From assembly GCA_900095095.1 (NCBI GenBank), contig FMBT01000308.1, forward strand, positions 432,512 to 496,511: a DNA stretch of 64,000 bases, read 5' to 3'. A program made the position numbers and the translations under genes. Shown here piece by piece: positions 11,186 to 23,500 of this stretch. Within the stretch, counting starts at the first letter, position 1. Every line of letters starts with the position of its first letter. The stretch is from Fragilariopsis cylindrus CCMP1102 (taxonomy: Eukaryota > Bacillariophyta > Bacillariophyceae > Bacillariales > Bacillariaceae). The notes beneath the pieces are model-generated. The model was not told the DNA's origin and did no database searches. It saw only the letters and a program-made list of their open reading frames with translations.

Positions 11186-13493
11186 ATGACGACTTCAACC
11201 GACGAGGTAAGTACAAAGCCTTTAGAATTGGTATCTCGAAATCTGCAGTTTTTCGCGTTTCGCGATCGTAATTCTTTGTATGGCATAATAATGCTCATAA
11301 AATCTCAACATAATCATCACTTCTTGTCATCACGTCATTTATCTTTCAAATGTACAACTGTAATAGCTGCTGCTGACCTCGCACGTTCTTGTAACACGGG
11401 TGGGGTTATGTTGAACGGTGCCCCTCCTCCGGTAGAAAATAATCTATATCGCCGTCATCGTGTTCGAGTTAAGGAAGTTATGGCCAACGAGGGAACTCAA
11501 TTTCTCGACAAAACAATTACGGTTGCTGGTTGGGCACGAACCACCCGCAATGCCAATAAGGGACAATTATTGTTCGTAGAAATCAATGATGGTTCGAGTG
11601 GAGAATCCATTCAATGCGTCTTAGATTCCGAAAAGACCGAGGGATTCGACGAATGCAAAAATTCTGGTGGAACCGGTGCTTCATTCCAAATGGTCGGAAC
11701 TCTTATTGCTAGCCAGGGAGACGGGCAGGCTGTCGAATTAGCTGTAACTACTGGTAAGCTCTTAGGTGCCGTATATGGAGGAAACATAGAGGGAACGGAA
11801 ATCGGTGGGGCACTCTACCCAATGAGCAAAAAGGCTCATACTCTAGAACACATGAGAGAACACGCCCATTTGCGTGCACGGGGACGAGTACACGCAGCGG
11901 CCATGCGGATCCGACATTGCATGGCTTACGCAACACACACATTTTTCCACAACCACGGATTTTTGTACATCCATACACCCATTTTGACCGGAGCCGACTG
12001 CGAAGGTGCTGGAGAACAATTCGGCGTCACAACATTGTTAGGTTCAGATCACTTAGAGACCGATGTTACAATTCCAGTCAATGAACCACCTCCTGTAAGA
12101 AGAACGACGGTAAAATGCGACAAAATTGATGACTCTTGATGCATATGTTGTTTCTTAATCCTAAATCTAACTCCTTCTATCTCTCGTGTGATTGATTCCT
12201 TTTGGTATTCAACAGGTGGAAGATCCATCAGAAATCTCTAAAAAAGAACTAAAGCGCCGTGCGAAAAAGGCAGCTTTAGAACTATCAAAGATTGATCCCA
12301 CCAAACCGGTCAACGAAACGGTTGTCGGAGCTGTTGACTATTCAAAGGATTTCTTTGGTAAACGTGTTAATTTGACTGTTTCGGGACAGCTTAATGTAGA
12401 AACCCATGCATGTGCCCTGTCGGATGTATACACCTTCGGTCCCACCTTCCGTGCAGAAAATTCGCATACGGGACGTCATTTGGCGGAATTTTGGATGATC
12501 GAACCTGAAATTTGCTTTGCAGACCTTTCTGATGATATCAATCTAGCTGAAGATTATCTTAAGTACTGCGTCAAATTTGCCCTGGAAAATTGCGCCGAAG
12601 ATTTGGAATTTTTTGAAAACAGTCCTCATGGAGAAGTTGGTCTAAGAGACCGATTAAAGAATGTCTTAGATAATCCCTTTCAGGTAAGCGCAGATTGGAT
12701 AAATACAGTATTACATTTTGCTATTATATTTTGTTGTTGTTCAAAAAGACATTTAAATTAAACATCAGCTTCAGTTTTGTTATGACGAAGAAAATGCTTG
12801 GGAATCTCTCTGAAATTATTTCGTGACGAGTATGCTTTAATCATCATCATTCAAAAAATCAACCGAACAAGACTGTCCTTTCCCTTTGTTTTCACGTTTT
12901 TATTGTCATGATGTATGCGATGAAATGAAAAAATAGACCGGATTTCTGACAAATAATTCCCTCCCCCCTTTTCTTCTTGCTGTTACCTCAATTACTATCA
13001 ACGGTAGCGATTGACGTATACCGAAGCGATCAAAGTTTTGCAAAAGGCTGAAAAAGATGGCGATGTTAAGTTTGAAGAAGATCCTGTTTGGGGAATCGAT
13101 CTTCCATCGGAAATGGAACGATACCTGTGTGAGAAGGTGTATAAGAAACCCGTTTGTTTAACTGATTATCCAAAGGAAATCAAATCTTTTTACATGAAAT
13201 TGAATGACGACGAAAAGACAGTTGCTGCAGTCGATATTCTGGTTCCAAAAATCGGTGAAATCATAGGTGGGTCTCAACGTGAGCATCGCATGGATGTTTT
13301 GAAGAAACGATGCGAAGAAATGGGCCTCGATGCGAAACAAGTTTGGTGGTATCTGGACCTTCGCCGATACGGTACGGTTCCGCATGCTGGTTTCGGTCTA
13401 GGATTCGAACGTTTAATTTTATTTATCACGGGTCTACAGAACATTCGTGATGTGATTCCATTCCCAAGATATCCACAGAACGCAGAATTTTAA
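11186..13493 (+). CDS. NARS: Asparaginyl-tRNA synthetase, three exons
   Basis: Exons are 11186-12094, 12216-12683 and 13008-13493; both introns have GTAAG donors and AG acceptors. The join gives 620 residues in frame. An OB-fold anticodon-binding domain comes first ([18 protein letters not shown]). The class II catalytic core follows: [16 protein letters not shown], the motif 2 region ([20 protein letters not shown]), and motif 3 GFGLGFERL with the AsnRS-type ending [10 protein letters not shown]. The enzyme attaches Asn to tRNA-Asn. The N-terminus is notable. An ATG at 11186 is followed after seven codons by a strong GTAAGT donor look-alike. A second in-frame ATG at 11291 begins a basic, acid-poor stretch ([20 protein letters not shown]) that could serve as an organellar presequence. 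Alternative start or splicing could therefore give two localisations. Confidence 0.9.
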
Positions 13494-13646
13494 TCATAAC
13501 CAGATCAAGTTTTTGAATAGGTGGATCTATAAGAGAGAATATTCTACTTTAAAAACACATACAGTACTTAAAGTCTAGTTGTTTCGTACTAGATTAAATT
13601 TAATCCCGAGATAATATGTATATGTATGTATATTTAACTTTTGTCA

Positions 13647-14285
13647 TCAGTTGTCCGCCGCTGTCTGTGCTGCAGTTCTTTGTTCCATAGCTCTCTTTCC
13701 CTCTAATTGTTCCGGAGTTAGTGACGATTCCTTGATCACTTCTGTTTGATCTAAGGAGCTGTCTTCTTGAGAGACGACAATTCCTGGAGCCGATTTTTTC
13801 GTATTCGGATTCACTTTTACACCAATTGGGGGCAGATATCTTCCTTTTGCTAAAGCACGAACTCTTGCCTTATCGATCGTTTTTTCTTCCTTATCGTCGT
13901 CTTTCGTCTTTCTGGAAGATACTGTTCGTGGCGGAGAACCGTGCATAATCTGGCAAGATTCGCGATTGTACAAAAATGGTGGACCTCTTTCTCTTGTCAG
14001 CAACGACATAGCAGCTTCGGCGGCGGGATCTCGTGCAACATCTAACCTCTCAAATTGGCATCCAACTTCTTTTTCAACTTCTGAAACAACCTTTTCCATT
14101 TCATCGCATTCGTCAATATATCCCTTAGGGAACGTGAAAAAAACAAGAGGAGTGTATTTTTTTTTGGATGATGATGATGACAAGAATGGGATTCTAATGT
14201 TGGGTCGACGACTTTCGACCTGCCACATCAGGCAAGTCAAAAGAAAGACACACAAAAGAAAAGAATGTGCAATAGTAGCTATCAT
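13647..14285 (-). CDS. Signal-peptide thioredoxin-like protein
   Basis: The 212-residue protein has a true ATG at 14285 and a signal peptide (SFLLCVFLLTCLMWQVES). Residues about 40-115 look like a thioredoxin fold: TPLVFFTFPKGYIDECDEME, then CQFERLDVARDP, then RGPPFLYNRESC, where Pro-Pro-Phe-Leu sits where the cis-Pro loop would be. There is no CXXC pair; only one Cys is near the expected active-site helix, so redox chemistry is uncertain. The C-terminal third is charged and low-complexity. The gene ends about 150 bases past the AsnRS stop on the opposite strand. The compartment (secretory or plastid) is not decided, because no clear Phe follows the cleavage site. I know no gene name for it. 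Confidence 0.6.
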   Translation of the reverse strand: MIATIAHSFLLCVFLLTCLMWQVESRRPNIRIPFLSSSSSKKKYTPLVFFTFPKGYIDECDEMEKVVSEVEKEVGCQFERLDVARDPAAEAAMSLLTRERGPPFLYNRESCQIMHGSPPRTVSSRKTKDDDKEEKTIDKARVRALAKGRYLPPIGVKVNPNTKKSAPGIVVSQEDSSLDQTEVIKESSLTPEQLEGKRAMEQRTAAQTAADN

Positions 14286-15162
14286 GGTGCTTTCTTTAGT
14301 TTCCGAAAGCAGGAAAGATGATATGATCGTTGCTGCTCTAGCGCTAATAGAGTTGAAGGTTTAATGTCGAAACGAAATTAAATCAAAAATCATCACTCTC
14401 GCTCATCACACACCGGTTACGCGTGGAGTTTCAAAAAATTGATCGAAATATTTCGGGGAGATCATTTCCCCCAGATCACTTCAGATTTCTCCATTTTCAG
14501 AAGTGATAAGAAATCTCTGTATAATAATTTATTCTGCTCAACTGATAACGCTCCAAGCTACATATTATATCTACATTAGATGAGGAATTGAATCTGTAGT
14601 GCTTATTTCCTACAAAACAATAATGGGGATATGCCCATGTTGCACAAGTTGAAAATGCACTTAAAGTACACACACAGCATGTAATTTATCTAATAGCATA
14701 ATAATACAAGAGGTAATAATTTACTGTTACTTTAGCTTTTATTCTATTCCAACTTCTTCACTCTTTTGTGTTCAAATTTAATTCTGTAATTACCACATTT
14801 CAAAATTTGGTGACATGATGTTTCATTTCATTATTTCTGCCTATACATGTGTAAAGGTAAGATAATCAAATCACCAATCCTATTAAAAACCAGAGTCTCC
14901 TATACAGTAATGTGTTACTGTATTCAATAGAATAGATGAGGAGGAGGATGTTATGGCATCTAGGACCGCATTTTCTCTGACCTCTCCTGACAAATGACTT
15001 GTAGGAAGCTAAAGCTTGTCGGTTGTTGCTAGTAGTGGAAGTGGTTCCTTTGAAAATAAGTTCCCTGGTAATTGATTGTCATTTATCGTATATTGCCCTC
15101 TAATTTTTGGAAACTACGTGACTATCTAAACCACCAACTTCATATAGAGTCTAAATATGAGA
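14286..15162. other. Intergenic, AT-rich
   Basis: About 880 bases between two minus-strand genes; no gene, RNA or repeat that I can support. Confidence 0.5.
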
Positions 15163-17009
15163 CTATGCAATTGTAGCAATTTTCGCCCGATTGCTTTTTG
15201 TATCGACAGACAGTTCTTGAACATTTGGATTCCTCCAAAAGGCTGATCCTAAAACAACCACATGAGGATAATTATTTCTGGAGTTGTTATCATTGTTGTT
15301 AGGTCCATCATTTTCGCTTTTGACACCGTCGTCATTATCGTACCACCACGGAAGTCGAAAGGATTGAAAGCGCCAGTAGTTTGAAACACTAGACAATTTA
15401 ACAGTGCAAGGATCTGAAGGAGATTGTGACGACGACACATCCAAATCTTTATTAGTGCTAGTAGTCCGAGAACTGCCAATAGTTGGTAGCCAAACAGTAC
15501 AACCGATTGGCTCATCATCGTTATCATCGTTATCGACCATGGTCTTGCCGTCAGCATCCTTAGGTCCATCACTTCGCTGCTGACGTCGTGTTTTGTTATT
15601 ACTTCGATTTTGTCGTCGTCGTTCAACTTGAATTTCTTCCAACAAAGAATCAGAAAATATACATCCCGAAAGGCCCGTATCGAATACGGCAGTAAGTGGA
15701 CGAGAAAGACGAGAAAGTGAGAGATGATTTGATGACGCTAACGTTCCAGTATTGTTATGGTCGTCTCCCATACAACAGTCGAACTCGATGGCCTCAACAC
15801 TGTTTTTTTCATCCCTTTTCATCCCACCGACAAACGAAGTTATTGCAAAGTACTCCGTAATGGTGTAATCGGGTCCATAAGGAGTTAGATCGAATAGTTT
15901 CATCGAGTATGGATCGGAACTATCTATCATATCGTTGGTATTACAAGCATCACTATGTCACTTTGTTTACCATTCCACAAGACTAGTGATGCCGGATCCC
16001 TATTCTTTTGGTCGTTTTCGACTCTATCGTATCTCTCTTCTGAATTGTTTCCGTTTTGGAATCGCAACGAAAAGGCATCGTATCCAAATTGTTTCATAAA
16101 TGACGGTCGGTTCTCATCAACTGCCATGAGTCCTATAAATATACCTCCACTTTCTTCCTGTACTATATTGGACGGTATCCCCAAAATTACATTGTTTTGA
16201 TCTTCAATGATAATTGGTTCGATGTCAACATTTTCGGAACGATCTATATTGTCGCCGTAATATTTCATGACATATTGGACGTTGCTATTTTTGTCGCCGT
16301 TACCGATCAGCGTCACCCACGGTGCCATTCTCCATTGAACGGTTCCAATAGTTGTTCCATATTGTTCATAGCTTATCTGATTATTATCGATGTCATTTTC
16401 ATTGTCATCCTCGTTATTATTGTCGTCCCGAAAAGCAGCATACCAGCTTGATTTCTTCTTCTTCGTCATCATTATCGTTGACGTCTGTCGGAAAGCATTA
16501 GTAGGTGCAGTTAAAAAGGGAGATCCTGAATCAACGACAGCAAGGTACGTAATGTATTGTTCATTATTATCGCTGTCGAGAGATCGGCTTATTTGAATTG
16601 GTGCCGACCAGCAACCGCTTTTGGGAAGAGACCGGAGTGAAATGGACAGGACACGCGCACGAGGTCTTCTGTGTCGGAGCACCACACCATCATCTACGAT
16701 AGCATCGTCACATTGTTCCATCCTCGCCATGATTGGCGCCGCCGCGATTGATGATTGTATGTTCTCAGCAGCAGCAACACTGCTGAACGCAGTACTGACG
16801 ATGGCTGTAGAAGAAATGGACGACAGGAACAATTTTCTAGTAAGATCATCGGGATCGTCACTATTACTCATATTTCTTGTCGTCGTAGTTGCCATCGTTG
16901 TCGTTATTTCTCTCGTCGTGGAAAGAAAAGCCGAGGAAGACGGCAACGACCAGGAATAAAAAATCAAAACCAATAACGATCGTAGCGTTGATTGCAGCAT
17001 AAGAAGCAT
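15163..17009 (-). CDS. Pepsin-like aspartic protease homologue, probably thylakoid-lumen targeted; one frame break
   Basis: Two adjoining frames (17009 to 15927, and 15930 to 15163) make one protein of about 615 residues. The likely start is the ATG at 17009. A signal peptide (LLVLIFYSWSLP) is followed by SSSAFLS, a diatom ASAF-type plastid motif. A second hydrophobic stretch (KLFLSSISSTAIVSTAF) ends in VAAAEN, like a thylakoid-lumen transfer signal. The first active-site motif is VVDSGSPFLT and the second VFDTGLSGCIFS, the two Asp-Ser/Thr-Gly loops of A1-type peptidases. The frames join at 15945-15957 (KQSD to HSDACNTNDMIDSS), which needs a single-base change. Asp/Asn-rich inserts separate the lobes. 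Catalytic competence is plausible because both Asp residues are present. Lumen location is inferred from the bipartite-plus-hydrophobic leader. Confidence 0.6.
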
Positions 17010-17388
17010 CGCTATTAGTATTATATTCGTCGTACAGCTACGATAACCGTAGAAGTAACGAGAGCGATTAATTGTAACATACAAGGTGATTTCATTCGCT
17101 TCCTCTACATTGTATGTTGAATGTGTAGTATTCGATAGATGAATTATCTGCTTCGCCCATTCTTAGAGAAATGCAATTTTAATTCCATTACATCTTTTTT
17201 TCTTGTAGTATTCGTTCCGCAAACGCTTTTCATCCGTCCGTCAACCTAATTATTTTGACAAGTCAGCGCTAAAAATTCAATTGTACAACCAGTATGTTAT
17301 ATTTTTGTAATTAGACTCGCGCAATGATGGCGACATTCTTATATAACTCTGTACCTATTATCTCTTCTTGTCTTCTATAAAAAGATAA

Positions 17389-17430
<42 letters not shown>

Positions 17431-17687
17431 CTTGAAACATAAAGTACACTCAACTTGAATTTGCGATACGCCTACACCTTCAGAATATGAAAATAGTTCA
17501 CCGTACGCCACGTATGCTGTAGAATTGTACAATGTACTTGTAATTGAAACAATCAATAATATAGCGGAAATTTGTCTATTTGTCATTTTTGTGGAGTGAA
17601 AGAAATTTGTCCCTATTCATTTGAAGTAATCCAATTCTGTGATTTTTGATTTTTTTTCTACACACCAAAATCTGTTTTCATTTTTTT
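17010..17687. repeat. Intergenic region with 38-bp poly-A tract
   Basis: An uninterrupted A run spans 17390-17427. A minus-strand frame at 17311-17586 starts with a hydrophobic leader but then runs through the poly-A tract as poly-Phe, so I do not call it a gene. No repeat boundary or target-site duplication is obvious around the A run. Confidence 0.5.
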
Positions 17688-19125
17688 TTATTGTTTCATC
17701 TTTTTACTAGCAGTATATAAACATTTCAGTGCCAGTCCACAAACAGTCATAAGTTGAAGGTATTCATCAGCACCTTGTTAAGTAAACAAAACTAGAGGTT
17801 AGCAATACAAATAAATGGAAATAATAATACATACAATTAATTTCAATAGCAGCACATACCATCATTCATTCGATCCTCAGCTTCTGCAATACGGATCGCT
17901 AATTTAGCCCGACCCAATTCGTCTAAATCATCCGTTACAATGAATTTATCAAGAAGTTTTTGTAGTAAAGTTTGAACGGAATATCCATCAGCGATAACAT
18001 TCTGTACAGCCGATTGCATCGTATTGAACCTATTCGATAGCAATGATTCGTACAGTGTATCAATAACATGATCAGGTGGTAGTCCAGCTAATTCATTAAT
18101 GGCAGCCTCATCGATGATATTATTTTTACTATTATCTTCCGATTGTCCTGCCAATAATGCTTGGACGGATTGCAAGGATGTAACGGCACGTCTCATATCT
18201 CCCCCCGAAACTGCTAATACGGCATCGATTTGACTTTCTTCCATAATTACATTATTTTTACGTCCTTCCGCTTCAGCAATAGCAGTAACACGTTCCTTCA
18301 TAGTAGCAGGAGGTAATGCCATGAATCGGAATTTTGCACATCGTGATGCTAATGGTTCAATTATCCGTGTTACGTAATTACAAACCAAAATGAAACGTGT
18401 AATACGTGAATGTGCTTCCTATTGGAGATTAATACAATAACAAATAAAAGATAGATAGGTCATGAGAACACAATTTGATTTTGAAACTGTTGACAAATCT
18501 CAAGATAAGACCCTTATCTCTATAAATTAGGACCTACATGGCACACGCACACACACACGCATACATAGTATGAAAATCCTAACAATTTACCACTTACGAT
18601 AATTCGTCGAAGAGCTGCCTGTGCATCCTTCGTCACGGTATCGGCTTCATCTAAGATAATCACCTTGAATGGAGGATTAGGATATTTTTTCGTATCATCT
18701 TCATTATCATCGCTACAGTCATCGGATGTTTGTTTCGTCGTATCTATAGTACTTGTATTAGCACCAAATAAATTATGCTTCCTCTTGGAATTTACAGATG
18801 CTGTTGTGTGACTACCAGCTGTCCCCACAGATAAACTAGCGAATTGTTTAATTTTTTCTCTTACGACACTAATCCCACGTTCGTCTGAGGCATTCAATTC
18901 AAGTACACGACGGCGCCATTGTGATGGATGCCACAAATCTTTACATAATGCTAATGCGACACTTGTTTTACCACTACCAGGTGGTCCATATAATAATAAA
19001 TGTGGTAGTCGACCAGTCTCGACAGCATTTTTCAAAGTTGCAACAACTTCCGTTTGATGAGATACATCATCAAGGGTTTGAGGACGATAACGTTCTACCC
19101 ACGGGGTCCCGTCAGAAGAAGACAT
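17688..19125 (-). CDS. RFC4: Replication factor C subunit 4 (yeast Rfc2 type), three exons
   Basis: Exons are 19125-18598, 18418-17860 and 17773-17688; introns of 179 and 86 bp have GT-AG ends. The join gives exactly 390 residues. An in-frame extension back to 19245 is open, but the ATG at 19125, just before [16 protein letters not shown], fits the family. Visible AAA+ elements are Walker A ([13 protein letters not shown]), the RFC-box [10 protein letters not shown], Walker B ([20 protein letters not shown]) and sensor 1 ([16 protein letters not shown]), followed by SRCAKFRF. The C-terminus [10 protein letters not shown] is the conserved collar end. The protein is a subunit of the clamp loader that places PCNA on primed DNA. 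The first half carries an extra charged loop of about 45 residues ([15 protein letters not shown] to DDTKKYP) before Walker B. Intron 1 contains a CA microsatellite. Confidence 0.93.
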
Positions 19126-19569
19126 TGTTACTGCTTTGCTTCTGGTTTTTTTTTTCTGGAGAGGGATATCTGATGAATTGATTTCTATCTCAATGCTTTG
19201 AGCTTTGTTGCTGTACTGCGTAGCCTGTGTATTATCTATTATCATTCATAAAATAATAGCATTGGTGCTTCGGAATAATACCGGTACCAGTAGCGTCGAA
19301 TAAACAAAGCAACAAAGTAACATTTTTTGCGCGCCATGGTCCGCCACATTCGACTCCTCCGACTACAACATCAAAAATCTTGAAGATATAATAAAATGTT
19401 TTGGTTCAAATAAAATAAATAGGAAGAACAAAATTTATATGTCTAACTAGTGTATAATAGAGTGATAGAGTGTACGAGTGCGTATGATACAATTCTTCTG
19501 ACTTGTACTCCAATCTATCTATACTGCATCATCAATTCAATAATAAGCTCGCTCATTCAGAAATCGGAG
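19126..19569. promoter_or_regulatory. Divergent promoter region
   Basis: About 440 bases between the RFC4 start and the start of the plus-strand gene at 19570. It must contain both 5' ends. No specific element is recognised. Confidence 0.4.
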
Positions 19570-20247
19570 ATGACTGGAAAAAGAATTGCGGTTAGCGTAC
19601 TCCCTAGTCATACGATGATTCTTCAATGCTTCGTAGTGTTGAGCATTATGATGTTATCGCCACCCTTTATTGTAATAAATGCGTGGACGTCGACGTCATT
19701 ACTACCAATAACAACATCGACCCAGCAATTATTATCGTCATATCATCCTAGCATGAAAATTATGATAAAAGCAACGACAAGAGCGACGATACTACTTTCG
19801 ACAAGCAGTAGTAGTAGTAGTAGTATTGGTGATGACGATAACGATAACGATGATATACAGAAACAACGACAAGGGAAAAAAGAAATTATCGATGGCAATG
19901 ACGATGACGATGACGATGGCGATAACAACAAGACGGAGGAGAAGAAGGACAGTGGATTTAATTGGTTAGAAGAATGGGCATTAGAAGGAGCAAGAACAAT
20001 TAAGACGTTGGGCATTCAAGAAAGGACACAACGTGTAATGTTAGCACAAATGACTGAAGATCGGATATACGAAATAGGTAATATTTTAGAATCATTAATC
20101 GATGAAGATACACAGGAAATTTCAGCAGAAAATATACCAAAAGCAAAAGAATTAGCTCAGCAAACAAGGGTATTACAAAAGGAATATAAAGACCTAGTTA
20201 CTGGTGAACCATCAACGTTAATTGATACCATCAGCAACTTAAAATAA
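19570..20247 (+). CDS. Hypothetical protein with plastid-type leader and helical C-terminus
   Basis: The frame is open from 19450, but the ATG at 19570 gives a typical signal peptide (TMILQCFVVLSIMMLSPPFI) followed by VINAWTSTS. Here Ala-Trp takes the place of the Ala-Phe of the diatom plastid motif; Trp is an accepted variant. A Thr/Ser-rich transit-like stretch and Asp-rich microsatellite runs follow. The conserved-looking part is the last 90 residues: FNWLEEWALEGARTIKTLG, RVMLAQMTEDRIYEIGNIL, then a helix with QQTRVLQKEYKDLVTGEPST. I do not recognise a domain. Total length is 225 residues. Plastid location is inferred. Confidence 0.6.
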   Translation: MTGKRIAVSVLPSHTMILQCFVVLSIMMLSPPFIVINAWTSTSLLPITTSTQQLLSSYHPSMKIMIKATTRATILLSTSSSSSSSIGDDDNDNDDIQKQRQGKKEIIDGNDDDDDDGDNNKTEEKKDSGFNWLEEWALEGARTIKTLGIQERTQRVMLAQMTEDRIYEIGNILESLIDEDTQEISAENIPKAKELAQQTRVLQKEYKDLVTGEPSTLIDTISNLK

Positions 20248-20516
20248 AAATAAATAATAATAATAATAATGGAACAAGATTATTTTAATCTTAGCACTGA
20301 TAAATATTATCATGATGCACTACTCCTACTAGAACAAGAAAAGTCGTGATCCTGCTTTCGAAAGATAAGCCTGTTTTTTTCTTCTTCTTACTACTGAAAA
20401 CTAACCATGATGATATACTACTACTCCTAGAACAAGAAAATTCGCGACGGTGTTCTCTTTTTGTTGTAACAAAATTAATATTCGTGCCCCGAATAATTTA
20501 TGATAAATCATTATTA

Positions 20517-23500
20517 TTATAGCGCCATGATTGACTCTTTTTTGTTAGATCCAGCGCCCTTAAAACTAAGCCATGCTGGTCTATTACGAGCCTTGTCATT
20601 ATCTCCTCTGGAATGAGTGGTAAGAGACAACCATCCACCACGACTACCACCTTTTTTACGACGTGATGGTATAATAAGCGAATCATCCATTTTCGCCATA
20701 GGAGACGCATGGAAACCATCGACAAACCAACGACTGAAAAACTTCTTTCGTAACGTATCGAGCCATAAAATGCTAGAACTTAATAGGATAATATAACCAA
20801 GATCGTTCATAGATAACGCTTCGGTCTGAAACACTTCTTGGAGGGGAGGGAAGTAGACAACAAGTAATTGTCCTAGTATCGAACCACCAACAGAAAGAAG
20901 GAATGCTGGATTGCCCATAATATTCATCTCGTAAAAACATTTATCTGCGGACCGACATACGTAGGCGTTGAATAGGTCACTATTAACAAAAGTCATGAAT
21001 GTCATAGTAGTATCTCGTCGATTGACTGCACCATCTTCCAGTTCGTTAGAAAATACTTTGAGTGTCAAATAAACAATAAGAGCAGCACTCGTCACTGCTC
21101 GCAATAGGAGAGCTGGTGTAACAATAGGATCATCTGCTTTACGAGGTTTAGCGTTGAGAATACGATCGTCCACAGGCTCCACGCCCAGGCTTTGAGCCGG
21201 CTACATTAGGTAAAGGAAATGAGAAGACAAAAATTATGAGGCAAACGGTTTGAATAGCGTTACCACTGTATCCAAAGGGTGGCAGCTAAGCACTGAGATA
21301 GTACATTCTCTAGGTAAGGATATGATTTACTTACAGGACCATCCATTATAATATTAATCCAGAGAATCTGCATCGCGTTGAGTGGTGTAGGCAAACCCAA
21401 TGCGGTAGCAATGCCTGCCATAGTAAGAGCTGCGAATGAAGTGCTGAGTTGGAATGCCAAGAAGCAACGAATGTTAAAGAAAATACCCTTGCCTTCTGCA
21501 ATTGCCATGGTGATGGTTCCAAAGTTATCGTCGGTAAGGACAATATCAGCTGCTTCTTTTGCTACATCGGTTCCCTTCTGGCCCATGGCGATACCGATAT
21601 CTGCACCCTTCAGGGCTGTTGCATCATTGACTCCGTCGCCAGTCATCGCCACAATGTCACCATTTTTCTGAAGTGCCCGAACGATTGCCAGTTTGTGCCT
21701 AGGTGCAACTCGATAAAAGACCTTGATATCGGCGATGCTATCGGCTAAATTATGTGAAGGGATTGAATCTATATCGGAGCCACTAAGAGACACACTAACG
21801 CCTAACTCGACATCTTGTAAATCAAAGCCACCGGTGCTAGAATCACTAAAGGTATCCAATGAATCGGCGCTGTGCGACTTTGTCAAGGGTTGACGACTAC
21901 TCATCGACGAGAAATTAATATCTCCATCGGTTGGTCCTATGATAAAACATCTTCGAGCAATGGCAAGCGCTGTCTCCTTAGCATCTCCGGTCACCATCAA
22001 AACTCTAACACCACCTTGACGCAACTTTTGAACTGATTCTGCAACACCTTCTCTTGGAGGGTCTTCCATTGCTAAAATGCCCCCAAAGGTCAAGCGATCC
22101 AAGGAATTTCCATACGCCATCGCCAAACAACGCAAGCCAGTAGCTGCCATTTGTCTTGATTGAGAAAGGACGAGCGATTTATTATCTTCGTGTAAAGGCA
22201 TAGGGGAACCGTCAGCTCCTGTAAAAGAATGACATTCTGCTAATATGCTTTCTGGCATCCCTTTAACGTAGTACATATTTCCATCGTTCGATTCATTATT
22301 TGATGCCGCGATGTCAAAGGCATGACAACAGTGTTTCCCGCTGACGGGACGAGCCCGTACTTCCATTCGTTTCCGTTCGCTACAAAAGGGGATTTCCTGT
22401 GTACGATGATATTGGGGTCTTGGATCGGATATATCTGCCTTAGCTGTACCGATCAACAATGCCAATTCGGTGGGTTGTCCACTGATCGGCGTGATTGTGG
22501 CATTATTGCACAAACAGGCTGTGTTCAACAGAGCCGAAATTGCAACGTATTCCTCGTTGACCGCCGATCTCGTGGAGGTATCGTCGGCTATATCTTCCTT
22601 CAAAACAGATAATTTCCCCGTTGATGAAGTGAACCCGACCCCTGAAAACGCAAAGCGTCTCTTAGGAAAGGCTAAACAAAATAATGCCCTAGCCGTCATT
22701 TCATTTTTTGTTAGTGTTCCTGTTTTATCAGACGCAATAACTGTCGCGCAACCCAATGACTCGACTACGGGTAATTTCTTGAATATAGACGATTAAAAAA
22801 AAAAAATGAAATTAGATTCATTGTATCTGTGGATATAATTCCTTTACATGGTCATCCATATCTCCATTTCTTTATTTCGTGATATTGTTATGACTTACCT
22901 TTACGATGGCTGGTTTTTTTTTTATGATTCGATTGAATTGCATACGACAAAAAATAAGATGGATACATTTGTTAATTCATTGGAATATAGAAGGTCTTCG
23001 TTCTTCAATTGTTATAATATTACTTATGACTTACCATTGCGCCTAGACATACGCAAAACACCAAGAGCCAAAGTGACTGTAGTTACTATTGGTAAGCCTT
23101 CGGGGATTGCTGCAACAGCCAAGCTAACTGCAACTGTCAACGTTTCGAGGAAGGGTCGGCCCATACACACACCAGTAATACCAATTAAGACAATCACCGC
23201 ACTACTAAACAATGCCAATCGCTTACCCAATTCATCAATTTTAACTTGCAGGGGCGACTTAGGCGTTACCACATCACTCAATTCCTCTGCGACCATACCA
23301 AATTCGGTACGTGCACCAACCGCAACCACTAGAGCACGACCATGACCTGCGTTGACCAAAGTCTGGAAACGAACATGATGTAAGAGGCAAGTCAGAAAGA
23401 AGGGGATAGAGAGAAAAATCGTCGAACACCGGCAACACGGACCAACAAGATACTTACCCCCGCAAATGCAATGTTTCGTTGTTGAGGTAATGATGGAATA

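Noticed and set aside
17311-17586. Minus-strand frame with a hydrophobic leader
   Set aside because: It depends on reading the 38-bp A tract as poly-Phe; no domain after the leader.
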